In this document: one piece after another, positions 16,501-24,222 of the stretch
Position numbering within the stretch: position 1 is the first letter of the stretch
How the letters are laid out: each line of letters opens with the position of its first letter
Origin: a virus
Length of the DNA stretch: 64,000 bases
Reading direction: 5' to 3' (one strand)
IMG/VR virus record: IMGVR_UViG_3300025127_000020
Location: 1-64,000 of that record
The notes under the pieces: generated by a model
What the model saw: only the letters and a program-made list of their open reading frames with translations
The model's database searches: none
Told to the model about the DNA's origin: nothing
Program-made: the position numbers and the translations under genes

Positions 16501-16695
16501 AAAGTTTGCAGCCATCTCAAAAAACTCTGGTGATAGCTGAGTCTTCGTGTGTGCAACATCTCCGCAGTGAACAATGTAGTCTGGTTTCTCCTCACGAAGA
16601 ATAGTATACATCTGTTCAAACACTGCACGATAGTCGTCGTGATACTTTAAGTTTCTAATGTGTGTGTCGCTTATGTGAGCAAGTCTAAAACCCAT
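13510..16695 (-). CDS. Single-chain Mre11-Rad50 (gp47-gp46) recombination nuclease
   Basis: 1061 aa, ATG with AGGAGAG upstream. Residues 1-235 are an Mre11/SbcD/gp47 metallophosphatase: DTH (10-12), GD (45-46), GNHDG (80-84), YHG (148-150) and GDIH (182-185). Residues 240-365 resemble a capping domain and linker. Residues 370-1061 are a Rad50/SbcC/gp46 ATPase: Walker A GKNFTGKSS (403-411), coiled coil, a hook region with CGDKFPSC near 735, a signature-like MGSGAEK near 970 and Walker B FILDEP near 1000. In T4 these are two proteins (genes 47 and 46) that resect DNA ends for recombination-dependent replication. Here one uninterrupted frame encodes both in nuclease-ATPase order. Confidence 0.93.
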   Translation of the reverse strand: MGFRLAHISDTHIRNLKYHDDYRAVFEQMYTILREEKPDYIVHCGDVAHTKTQLSPEFFEMAANFFDNLSDIAPLVLIAGNHDGNLKNSSRQDALTPIINALDKKTIHYLKNSGEFSPEKGLTFNVLSVFDRDNWVSPSNETSINIALYHGAISGVQTDIGWVMDHGEDDVGIFEGHDFAFLGDIHKTNQILDTEGRVRYCGSTVQQNHGETNDKGFLIWDIDDKDTFDVRHHVLKNPRPFVTVELTKTGRLPRNANPPQGARLRIVTNHAIPVEKVRKAIDVAKTKFRPESVTFLNRATGSRAKVNLAEDFEKFNLRDVAVQERLIKEYLNDYLSDTEDDAAVLKEVLEINRRVNAQAESEERSTYRNISWSIKTLEWDNLFNYGEGNKIDFDGLAGIVGIFGKNFTGKSSVIDSLLWVMFNTTSKRNRKSFDIVNQNKQEAWGKVVIELDDRHYTIERRAEKYIKRLKGEETEEVKTNVEFSVYDLATQETSPLNGETRSQTDENIRKFFGSIDDFLMTSLSSQLESLAFIAEGSTKRKEILAKFLDLEIFDAKFKIAKEESSDLDGKIKYLVEKCGPIDNDFRKAEALSEIELATANLREQEINCKNIGKEIEKISLEMAKIEAKLESTPVQTVVDIEFEQFNIKDKETQLETIRTRNATLEKIILANEDVIVKIDEFMKSFNYETWNDKSIQIAELETQIDIINQETCQIRDEIERANKKLFLLEQVPCGDKFPSCKFISSAHQSVAKVEQLEKERKKKQNDITSASDNLNSLEPQKVQDYLDQYDQVLSKRKAKQEEVNKHELEVAKNKTTIVRLRDSKNESEQKIRLFEENEKVITEFAKLTRIRNESVLEKKKLKDKLSTCEKEMIELSKTQGNWESTLREIEQDEFELQKAQKDYSAYDLYKKAMGSNGVSLDIIKKELPVINDEIAKILANVVNFEVFLENDERRLNVLIKHPKFDARPLEMGSGAEKAIAAMAIRLAFINVSSLPIGDIFILDEPGTALDEENMEGFIRILDLVKSHFKNVILISHLDSLKDSVDLQISIEKKDKFAFVNQ

Positions 16696-16704
16696 TCATC
16701 TCTC

Positions 16705-17640
16705 CTAGATACTAAAAATTGCTTGTTCCAAAAATGACTCTGGTGTCATAAGTTTGGCGTTGGCTTTTCTTTTCTCAAATTCTCTTCTTGTCATCTCACC
16801 TACATCATCGTAAGGTGCTATGTCTATCTTATAGACTTCTATATCAAATGTCAACATTTTTTTTATTAAACGCATAGCCTTTGTTTCAACGTCTGGATCT
16901 AAGGCTATGTAAACTGGTGTGTCGTGTTCGACCACCTTCTTTATTAGTTTTGAATCTTCCTTTAGGGACGAGCCAAGAATAGGAACTGCATTGCCTGCAA
17001 CGATGGCGTCAAATGCTCCTTCAACTATCGTCAAGTCAGAATCAAAGTCTACATAGAGTTCGTTGAAAACAATGTCTCTGCTTGCAGGAGGATTCTTGTA
17101 TTTCATCCAGTCATTGCCGTAAGTTCTGGCAACAAAGTAGTTTACATCCCCGTCTTCGTTGAACGATGGAATAATTATTCTCTCCTTATAATCCCCTGAT
17201 GGACAATAGCCAATCTTCCACTTCAAGATGTCATCGTTGGAAACACCTCTACTGTAAAGAAATTTAAGAATAGGCTTTGTAGCCAAAGAAAGGTTCTTGG
17301 AGCACAAAGTCTTGAACTCCTCTGGCAAATCTACTCTCTGCTCTATCTTTTCTTCTATGGGTTGTTCCGTTGAGAAAATTTCCTCAAATGAAGAAATCTC
17401 CACTGAATCATCAAACTTCTTCCACTCTTGCTGATCTCTAAATGAGCCGTGCCTCTTTATAAGACGACGAACACTGTTTCCCCTATAAAAACAGACCCAA
17501 CACTGAAACTTGTTTTTGTCAAGATTTACAGATAGTTTCTTCTTGTGGTGATTACACTTTGGACAAAAGAATAAAATCTCGTCGCCTGTGTGATAGTGTG
17601 CTCCAAGAACTTTCTTAAGGATTGCTACTTTGCTTGACAA
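16705..17640 (-). CDS. DNA primase, DnaG-type zinc finger plus TOPRIM
   Basis: 311 aa, TTG start with TAAGG eight bases upstream and no nearby ATG. An N-terminal zinc finger has CPKC (26-29) and CWVC (47-50), as in CHC2 primases. The central region (GYCPSGDYKERIIIPSFNED, 144-163) matches the RNA polymerase core of DnaG. The TOPRIM fold has VEGAFDAIVAG (206-216, Glu207) and ALDPDVE (246-252, Asp248/250). It is about half the length of DnaG because a C-terminal helicase-binding domain is missing. It makes RNA primers for lagging-strand synthesis. It has its own sigma70-like promoter. Confidence 0.9.
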   Translation of the reverse strand: MSSKVAILKKVLGAHYHTGDEILFFCPKCNHHKKKLSVNLDKNKFQCWVCFYRGNSVRRLIKRHGSFRDQQEWKKFDDSVEISSFEEIFSTEQPIEEKIEQRVDLPEEFKTLCSKNLSLATKPILKFLYSRGVSNDDILKWKIGYCPSGDYKERIIIPSFNEDGDVNYFVARTYGNDWMKYKNPPASRDIVFNELYVDFDSDLTIVEGAFDAIVAGNAVPILGSSLKEDSKLIKKVVEHDTPVYIALDPDVETKAMRLIKKMLTFDIEVYKIDIAPYDDVGEMTRREFEKRKANAKLMTPESFLEQAIFSI

Positions 17641-17668
17641 TTATAAAACCTTATTATTATTTTTTTAC

Positions 17669-17697
17669 ACTATAACAAAGAAGAAATAGAAAGTCAA
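17669..17697 (-). promoter_or_regulatory. Sigma70-like promoter of the primase gene
   Basis: On the minus strand TTGACT (17697-17692), a 17-bp spacer and TATAGT (17674-17669). The -10 ends 28 bp before the TTG start, leaving room for a leader with TAAGG. The -35 box overlaps the stop of the RuvC-like gene. Confidence 0.6.
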
Positions 17698-18209
17698 GAG
17701 TTTTTTTGATAAAAACCTGCCTTTGCAATTACCCAACTATCTGCCTTGTCAAAAGAGTTGGGTTTTGGATTTCCATGCTTAGTGTATTCTACCATAAACT
17801 TTGGCTCGTTGTCAAGCACAAATTGTAAAACAACTGGTTTGGCTTTCTCTCCTTTTGGAACTTTGATTCCGCAGAGTTTTCTTGCAGATGTTGCTGCAAT
17901 GTAGGTAGGTTCTTTGTGCCACAAAGAATAGCACATCCAACTTACAACTCCGTTGAACCTTGATAGAGTCGATAAAGTCTTTGCAGATGAGAATCCTGAA
18001 CGGAAAGACTGAAGTGATTGTTCTATTACAATCTGGTCTACTGAGTGTTTCCTAGAAAGATCTTTTAGAAAAGATTTAATAGCTTCAGCTTTTTGAAAGA
18101 AATTCTTATTCTTCCTTGTGTCAACTGAAGAAATAAAAATAACTTCTCCTTCTTTATCTAGTAATGTTATGCCTGTGATGCTAGTTGAGATGTCTAATCC
18201 TAAAATCAT
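17694..18209 (-). CDS. RuvC-like Holliday junction resolvase/RNase H-fold nuclease
   Basis: 171 aa, ATG overlapping the upstream stop. RNase H-fold motifs are LGLDISTSITGI with Asp6, VIEQSL with Glu63, TSARKLCGI (108-115) and FDKADSWVIAKAG with Asp154/157, matching the four acidic positions of RuvC-type enzymes. Length matches RuvC (about 170 aa). It likely resolves branched DNA before packaging, the job of endonuclease VII (gp49) in T4. It is followed by the primase and the Mre11-Rad50 gene, a DNA-processing block. Confidence 0.85.
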   Translation of the reverse strand: MILGLDISTSITGITLLDKEGEVIFISSVDTRKNKNFFQKAEAIKSFLKDLSRKHSVDQIVIEQSLQSFRSGFSSAKTLSTLSRFNGVVSWMCYSLWHKEPTYIAATSARKLCGIKVPKGEKAKPVVLQFVLDNEPKFMVEYTKHGNPKPNSFDKADSWVIAKAGFYQKNS

Positions 18210-19441
18210 TAAAAGTCCAATTTCATTTTAAATGTGTAAGCTCTTGATTCTGTCTTCTTTACAGGAGTGGCGAGTTTTGCAACTGCAATTAAATTTTTGT
18301 GTTCATCGTAAATGCCGATCTTTGAAATGTAAGTAACCTTTTCAAAAGAACCTGAAGTATTTGGGTAGAAAGATTTAACGACATTCGCAATCTCTTTCTC
18401 TTTATTTTGATCAAACTTTTTATTTTCTTGCTCGAAAGCGCAATTTCCAAGCTCTGTAGATGCGTCCTGTTGTCCAAACTTTATAAAAGTAGGATTGTTT
18501 GAATGATTTAGCTCGCCCTCTGGAGCATGAGCTAACATTGTCATAACTGGAACATAATTAGTTCCTTTACACTCTAACGACCAGGATGAGGATGGACAAA
18601 ATGATGCTGGAGTGGATGGTGAGGCAAAATCCTTGTTTCCCCAGAACAACCATTTGGGAGCGACATTAACTGTGTCTTCTATGAATTCGTCAGTGTAAGT
18701 GTCTATGATATCCCATGAGCCTGTTATGGACACAAAACCTTCATTATAGAGAACAACGCCTGCCACCTTGCCAGCGTTTGCATCATTTGGTAAAGTTTGA
18801 ATTAACTCTCCGTTCCTTTTCTTGTCTTCCAGAGTGCCAATTAAAGATCCAGTCACATAAAAATTCATCTTGACAGTGCCCTTCTTAATTGAAGATCCAT
18901 AGAAAATAGCAGGAACGGAAACAAGTTTAACAGCCTGTGTAGACTTATCCCATGTTCCCGTAGCGTTCTCAGAACTATAAGCGTAGTGCGGGCTGTGACC
19001 TTTATAAAAATTAAAAACATTTTTTAATGCTTTTACTTTTCTACGAACAGAATCTGAAGCTGGAAAATATTCCGTTACGATAGAAGATGAAAGTGGATAA
19101 GACCCACTCATCTTGTCTCCAAAACCGAAAGTGTGAAAAGTCTCTGTTGAAACAGTCTTGAAAGATGTGAGGCTTCCCTGCTTTGTGATGAACGGATAGA
19201 TTAAGCTAGGATTATCGTTTTCTGGGTCATGTGTTGACTCGTCTCTATTGACATTCATCTCATAAAGACTTATGTTGCCTTGAGGAACGTGAGTGACAGT
19301 CTTCGTTGCGCCGTGGGTGTTTTGGGCAAGAATCTCTTTATTATAAAAAGTTTTTGTGTCAGCTATTAAAAAATGAATTCTAGGGTGCGTCTTCAACCTG
19401 TTGTTGAAAATGTCATTCTGCTCAAACTTATAAAAAGACAT
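18209..19441 (-). CDS. Virion protein, paralogue of the 19461-20684 product
   Basis: 410 aa, ATG with GAGGATG upstream. The C-terminal 40 residues (KVTYISKIGIYDEHKNLIAV, then KLATPVK and KMKLDF) parallel those of the next gene (YITTVGLYSSENELLAVAKL, then PLRK and VRLDY). Both also share a region with GxVLYNEGFVSITG or GLIYYQAGIVALS. This points to a duplicated structural protein of the tail or its adornment. No catalytic motif is seen. It is the last structural gene before the DNA-processing block. Confidence 0.65.
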   Translation of the reverse strand: MSFYKFEQNDIFNNRLKTHPRIHFLIADTKTFYNKEILAQNTHGATKTVTHVPQGNISLYEMNVNRDESTHDPENDNPSLIYPFITKQGSLTSFKTVSTETFHTFGFGDKMSGSYPLSSSIVTEYFPASDSVRRKVKALKNVFNFYKGHSPHYAYSSENATGTWDKSTQAVKLVSVPAIFYGSSIKKGTVKMNFYVTGSLIGTLEDKKRNGELIQTLPNDANAGKVAGVVLYNEGFVSITGSWDIIDTYTDEFIEDTVNVAPKWLFWGNKDFASPSTPASFCPSSSWSLECKGTNYVPVMTMLAHAPEGELNHSNNPTFIKFGQQDASTELGNCAFEQENKKFDQNKEKEIANVVKSFYPNTSGSFEKVTYISKIGIYDEHKNLIAVAKLATPVKKTESRAYTFKMKLDF

Positions 19442-19460
19442 CTAGGCATCCTCGCACAAA

Positions 19461-20684
19461 TTAATAATCAAGGCGAACACGAAGCGTAATGTCGTTTGTT
19501 GGATCCTTACGAAGTGGTTCTGATAATTTAGCTACTGCTAAAAGTTCATTTTCTGAAGAGTAGAGACCAACAGTCGTGATGTATGAAACAGGTGCGTCTG
19601 TAGATTTATTCTTCACAACAACCTTGCTGTTAGAAAGGTAAGTTGGGTTTGAACTATAGTTGAAGTCGTTATGATTGACTCTACAAAAGTAAATCGTTGA
19701 ATTTAGTTCAGTTGTGTTGTTAAAGCAGACTTTCAACATTCTTTGTCGAAGTGCATTTGAAAGTTTATCCATGTTCTTTGAAGCATGGTTCATTAGCTGC
19801 AAAACGTTGTGGTTATCAGTGTCCATGTTACAATTGGCAGAAGCAAGAATTCCCTTCGAATTTGTGGTAGCGTCATAAGCCATGAAAACTTCTGGAGACA
19901 AGGCAACAATGCCTGCCTGATAATAAATCAAACCAACATAAGGAATTTTTGCGGGGGTACTATCCCAGTAGGTGTTCAATCCGTTGGTGCCGACAGACCC
20001 GCCTGATGCTGTAACCCTTAAAAGACCGAACTCACCTGCTGGAGAGTTTACTTTATAATTCGTTGCTGCACCTTCGTCTTTTATTGTAATTGTAGAAGTG
20101 TGCTGGTCGGTGCCACTTGATGGATTTGCTTCATTGAAGCCGCTACCCGTTCCCAAATGTAACTCAAATGACCCTTTCTTAATCTCGTCTTTTCCTAACA
20201 ATCTAGCAAAATTGATAAACATAAGAGCATTATAGTTCAGTTCGTCACCTGAATCTGACAGATCGCCATCGATGTCAAATTTTCGAATCGAACCATCGAC
20301 ATTGTGACCAACTAAAACTTGTGCCATTTGGTTATAAATGTTTTTTCTTTTATTAACAAAAGGATGAGAATTGATTGTTCCTAAAGATGTTACCTGATCG
20401 TAAGCTGCGCCATCAGATTTTGTTCCAGTCACACCCTTTGTAGCGAAGTCTGCATGGTGACCATGCGTAAGGTCAAAAATGTGATTTGCAGATGAACTCT
20501 GATAAGGGTAGTCATAAACTGACTGAAACATCCCGTGCGAATAAGTCTTCACATGTGATGTTGCTGCCGTTGGCTCATCATAGGAGCCTGAGATAATTGA
20601 TCCTGTGATTGGAATCGATTCGTGAAGTAACGTTCTTGTGCTTGTTACATCATCGTTAATAAATGTCTTAAATGTACTTGCCAT
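19461..20684 (-). CDS. Virion protein, paralogue of the 18209-19441 product
   Basis: 407 aa, ATG with AGAGGAT upstream. It is rich in Ser, Thr, Asn and His (DLTHGHHADFATKGVTGTKS), predicted mainly beta. The C-terminus YITTVGLYSSENELLAVAKL and onward to LRVRLDY is the conserved end shared with the neighbour. A structural role is inferred from this, from its place in a run of virion genes and from the lack of enzyme motifs. Confidence 0.65.
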   Translation of the reverse strand: MASTFKTFINDDVTSTRTLLHESIPITGSIISGSYDEPTAATSHVKTYSHGMFQSVYDYPYQSSSANHIFDLTHGHHADFATKGVTGTKSDGAAYDQVTSLGTINSHPFVNKRKNIYNQMAQVLVGHNVDGSIRKFDIDGDLSDSGDELNYNALMFINFARLLGKDEIKKGSFELHLGTGSGFNEANPSSGTDQHTSTITIKDEGAATNYKVNSPAGEFGLLRVTASGGSVGTNGLNTYWDSTPAKIPYVGLIYYQAGIVALSPEVFMAYDATTNSKGILASANCNMDTDNHNVLQLMNHASKNMDKLSNALRQRMLKVCFNNTTELNSTIYFCRVNHNDFNYSSNPTYLSNSKVVVKNKSTDAPVSYITTVGLYSSENELLAVAKLSEPLRKDPTNDITLRVRLDY

Positions 20685-20698
20685 TATTTTTTATCCTC

Positions 20699-21637
20699 TT
20701 AAACTGTCTTCATGAACCTAACTGGAATGTCAATGCTTCTACCAGTTGTTGCCCCTGTTACCTTGACAATCGAATCTATGAACTTGTAAGTTTCAGCAAC
20801 ACCATCGCCTTTAGCATCGAAGGTTTTTGAACTTCCAAGTTCATCAAACAAAAATTCAGAAGAGTTAAGATCTAGGGATGCAATAATCTTAAATTGTAGC
20901 ATTGTTCCTACTGGACCTCGAATTGCATTGGTTTCGTTGAGCGAATCTGGTATGTCCATTTGTTGAATAAATTGAGAATCCGTGTTACTTGAAAGGTAAT
21001 AGCTTGCAATGTTGTCGTCATCTTTAAATGAAATTGTCGCTTGTTGTGGCTTGGGTGAAGCTGAAACAATTCTACCAAAGCGATCATCAATTTGAATTAT
21101 ATATTGTGTTTCTATAAGATCTGTTTGCAAAGGTCTTTTAAATGAAATCTCTGTTGTGTCTAGCCCTTGGTCAACTCTAATGCTGCCACCTCTCGTGCCC
21201 TCGTGACCATCCATGTGTCCCTGTTGCTGACAAAGATTATCGAGCGTGTCTTTATCTACAGAAACGATAAATGATCCGCTTGCCAAGGCAGAATTGTTAT
21301 TTCTTGCGTTGCCTGCTCTTCCAGTGCTCGCACCTTCGTTTAGTTTTAGAACTGGGAGAAATAAAAGATTGGTCTGAGGAATAGACACTAGTCTATGCTT
21401 CATTAAAGAAGTATTATTAGTAAAAGCCTCTAACACTGGTGTCTGCATGATTTCTAAATCATAGTATGCTGAGCCACTGGGGTGAGATTTATTATAAAGA
21501 TTATAATCAATCTCATCATCGGCAAGTGCAAACTTAACAACTTTGAAAGTTCCATCACCCTTTGCCAATCTCATTCTTCCAGTGTCAGTTAAAACTGCGT
21601 CAAGAATGATATCACCTGAATTATCTAAAAATGCCAT
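20699..21637 (-). CDS. Virion protein with LT-x-GR-L-AKG N-terminal domain
   Basis: 312 aa, ATG with GGAGGATAG upstream. The N-terminus VLTDTGRMRLAKGDGTFKVV followed by KFALADDEIDY parallels LTQFGKHLLSKGKFKPSYYA followed by FFDDDIIYD in the 27858-28895 product, suggesting a shared structural module. The rest is beta-rich, ending GRSIDIPVRFMKTV. It is one of a run of tail-region structural genes; I do not know a T4 counterpart. Confidence 0.65.
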   Translation of the reverse strand: MAFLDNSGDIILDAVLTDTGRMRLAKGDGTFKVVKFALADDEIDYNLYNKSHPSGSAYYDLEIMQTPVLEAFTNNTSLMKHRLVSIPQTNLLFLPVLKLNEGASTGRAGNARNNNSALASGSFIVSVDKDTLDNLCQQQGHMDGHEGTRGGSIRVDQGLDTTEISFKRPLQTDLIETQYIIQIDDRFGRIVSASPKPQQATISFKDDDNIASYYLSSNTDSQFIQQMDIPDSLNETNAIRGPVGTMLQFKIIASLDLNSSEFLFDELGSSKTFDAKGDGVAETYKFIDSIVKVTGATTGRSIDIPVRFMKTV

Positions 21638-21708
21638 TTTATTCTATCCTCCGCATTATAATTAGTTTTTATTATAGAAATAACGCCTCAATCATAAAAA
21701 AATTATCT

Positions 21709-24168
21709 TTACTGCCGTGTTGGTAATTTCTCGTGATCGAAAGTAAAATTAAAATCAACTTTTTTTCCTGATGATTTGGAAGTTAACCTAACTTTAAAAT
21801 TTTGACCCCAAATTTTTGCTTGACCTTGCTGACCCAAATAAATGTTTTGGAGTTCGCTGCCTATTATGGTAGATTTCCGTAAATCACCTAAGCCACTTCG
21901 CTCCTCATCGATCTCAGTTTGTAAAACAGCGGGTTTTATGTGAATTAGTCTTTTAACAGGTTTTGTAGGATGCTTTGGTTCAGGATCATTAAACTCAACT
22001 GTTCTTATCAAAGGGTAGACGGCACCTGAATCAGAAACTAATTCTACCTCGTAGACAAAAGATGGATAAGAATAGTGATCGTGAATGTCTATTGATTTGA
22101 AGCAGTAATAATATTTTTTATTCGGTTTAATTTTATCGTCTAGTGCAACAGATGGATATCGACCTGTGGAAATTTCTCTTATTAAAGATGATTGAAAATC
22201 TTGATAATTTTTTGGTTTAGATTCCATTCTATAAACTATGAAACTGCGAGCGGCGTCATCTGATTCAAATCTTACCTTTTCATCTTCTTCGATGTCTTGT
22301 GCGATTCTAAGTTTTTCTATCTCTTCTCCCTCTTCTTGTTCTATAGAAATTGGATGAAAATCATAACTACCAACACCAGATGTTAAGAATATTCTAATTT
22401 TATCTTGAACACCTCTGAAAGGGATGATTTCTACTTCAGGAGCAACAGGTGGGTTATCCATAATAATAACATGTTTCTGAAAAATTTCAACTTCCATGAG
22501 CATCATAGTTGGAACAGATTTCACCACTACAGAGCCGACAACACCTGACGATGGAGGTGTTTGGATTACAGGACCAATTTCTTTAATATCAATTTTATAA
22601 CGACTACCAATGATCAAATTATAAGAATAAATTTTGTAAGTGTAAGATTTTCCGTATTTAACTTGAGAATCAATAAACATTACTCGTTTTGCCTCTTCAA
22701 TGTTAGAAAAGTAGAAAGATTGAACTGGTTGTAGGTTTAGATTATCTTGTTGTTCAGAACCAACATGTTTATCTACTTTGTAGAAAACAATTTCATTATA
22801 ACACTTTGTTCCAGCTAGAATGTCTGAATAATTTCTTACTTTCTCCTGCTTAAGTTTATCAAACCTTCCTTTGGAAATTAATTCCATTAAGTTGTAAAAG
22901 AATTCGGACTGTTCGTCTCTAACCGCTGCTTCACCTTGGTTCATAACAATCATGTTTGCAATCTGACTTCTTCTTGTTTCTTTAAAATTTTGGATCCAGT
23001 TATCAAAATCGAAAAGTCTTTTTGTTCCAAAAGCAACCTCAGTGTTATAGCCAGAACTGATTTTTGCGAATTTATCTTTATAACGAGGTAAAGTTTGACC
23101 TTCAAAGGTTTCCATCGTCGCCAAAGAATTATCGTTCGTTGCTTTAATAACATCTTGCTGAAGTTCTGAGATTAATTCTACTTCCGAAAGAAATGAGGCA
23201 ACTACACTATTTGATGTGGTCTTAAATTCTAAATCAACAAACATGGGAAAAATCTGTTTATTTTTATTTTTAGACTCAAAAAGAGAAACGTCTTTGTGAG
23301 AAAAGATAACATTTTTAAATTTACTTATCTGTGATTGATAAGAGTCGCTTTCAGACCACTCGAAAGCCTCTAGAACCCATTTATTAAAATATTGACCTAC
23401 TGGTCTTATTCTCTGCTCCTTTTTTGAATCCAAACCTCTACTGTAGAAAATTCCATTTACTGAACGTTGGTTAATTCTTCCATCTAAAGTCAAGATCCTT
23501 CTAAGGTCAGTTCTCTCAAATGTGTTCTGTGATTCATAAAAGGCATAAAAATTTGGCAATGCCTCTTCACTAAACCTTCCATGATGAGTTTCATAGTTTT
23601 CTTGATAATAATTGTAATCTGACTTTATTTTCGCATAAAGATGAGGACTAAGCGAACTTTCTGTTATCTCCTTTTCTTCCACTAAAGTGTCGAACACACA
23701 ACAATGATCAGAAAATACTTGTTTCGAAAAATCACCCTCCATCAATCTTAAGATTTTTTCTACATTAGAAGGGTCTTCTTCCATAAAGTAAAAGTGCTCT
23801 TCTATCGAAAGATTACCGTTTGTGTCTATGGTTTCTTTAGATAATTCTCTGTCTTTTAAAAATTCAACAAATGTTCCAGAACCTTCAGTGTTTATTGGAT
23901 AATAAATGTGACCAGCGAGGTCGAGCTTAGTTGTCCAAAATGCTCCAGATAGTTCACGAATCGGGTCTTTAACAACCTCAGTTTGATTAATGTTTTGTGC
24001 GTTATCTTTTTCAACAACAAAAAGAGGAAAGCCAAAGTTTGTTTCTTCGAGCGTGTTTGTTGATGCTCGAAGTTCATCTCTTTCTATTTTTCTAGAGTTT
24101 GAGGGATCTCTCCTTTCCCTAATTCTTCTAACTCTTTCAATTTTTTCTATAACTTCAACTGGTCGCAT
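21709..24168 (-). CDS. Large virion protein with FN3-like C-terminal region
   Basis: 819 aa, ATG with GAGAGG upstream and a CTATTTAT motif 20 bp away. Residues 480-540 hold SYTYKIYSYNLIIGSRYKID and residues 650-740 hold ARSFIVYRM, KPNKKYYYCFKSIDIHDHYS and PSFVYEVELVS, both with the strand pattern of fibronectin type III domains. The N-terminal 450 residues are charged and helical, with no family recognised. FN3 modules are common on phage virion surfaces. A tail or baseplate periphery role is inferred. Confidence 0.65.
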   Translation of the reverse strand: MRPVEVIEKIERVRRIRERRDPSNSRKIERDELRASTNTLEETNFGFPLFVVEKDNAQNINQTEVVKDPIRELSGAFWTTKLDLAGHIYYPINTEGSGTFVEFLKDRELSKETIDTNGNLSIEEHFYFMEEDPSNVEKILRLMEGDFSKQVFSDHCCVFDTLVEEKEITESSLSPHLYAKIKSDYNYYQENYETHHGRFSEEALPNFYAFYESQNTFERTDLRRILTLDGRINQRSVNGIFYSRGLDSKKEQRIRPVGQYFNKWVLEAFEWSESDSYQSQISKFKNVIFSHKDVSLFESKNKNKQIFPMFVDLEFKTTSNSVVASFLSEVELISELQQDVIKATNDNSLATMETFEGQTLPRYKDKFAKISSGYNTEVAFGTKRLFDFDNWIQNFKETRRSQIANMIVMNQGEAAVRDEQSEFFYNLMELISKGRFDKLKQEKVRNYSDILAGTKCYNEIVFYKVDKHVGSEQQDNLNLQPVQSFYFSNIEEAKRVMFIDSQVKYGKSYTYKIYSYNLIIGSRYKIDIKEIGPVIQTPPSSGVVGSVVVKSVPTMMLMEVEIFQKHVIIMDNPPVAPEVEIIPFRGVQDKIRIFLTSGVGSYDFHPISIEQEEGEEIEKLRIAQDIEEDEKVRFESDDAARSFIVYRMESKPKNYQDFQSSLIREISTGRYPSVALDDKIKPNKKYYYCFKSIDIHDHYSYPSFVYEVELVSDSGAVYPLIRTVEFNDPEPKHPTKPVKRLIHIKPAVLQTEIDEERSGLGDLRKSTIIGSELQNIYLGQQGQAKIWGQNFKVRLTSKSSGKKVDFNFTFDHEKLPTRQ

Positions 24169-24187
24169 GTAATAACCTCTCTTACAA

Positions 24188-24196
24188 CATAAATAG
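24188..24196 (-). promoter_or_regulatory. Candidate late promoter motif CTATTTATG
   Basis: The coding strand reads TTCTATTTATG 20 bp before the ATG at 24168, in the short gap after the 1211-aa gene. Confidence 0.4.
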
Positions 24197-24222
24197 AATT
24201 AACTTAATAATTGCTATCAGAA

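Noticed and set aside
21655-21690. Perfect TATAAT upstream of the 20699-21637 gene
   Set aside because: No acceptable -35 at 16-18 bp, and AT-rich gaps give many such hexamers by chance.
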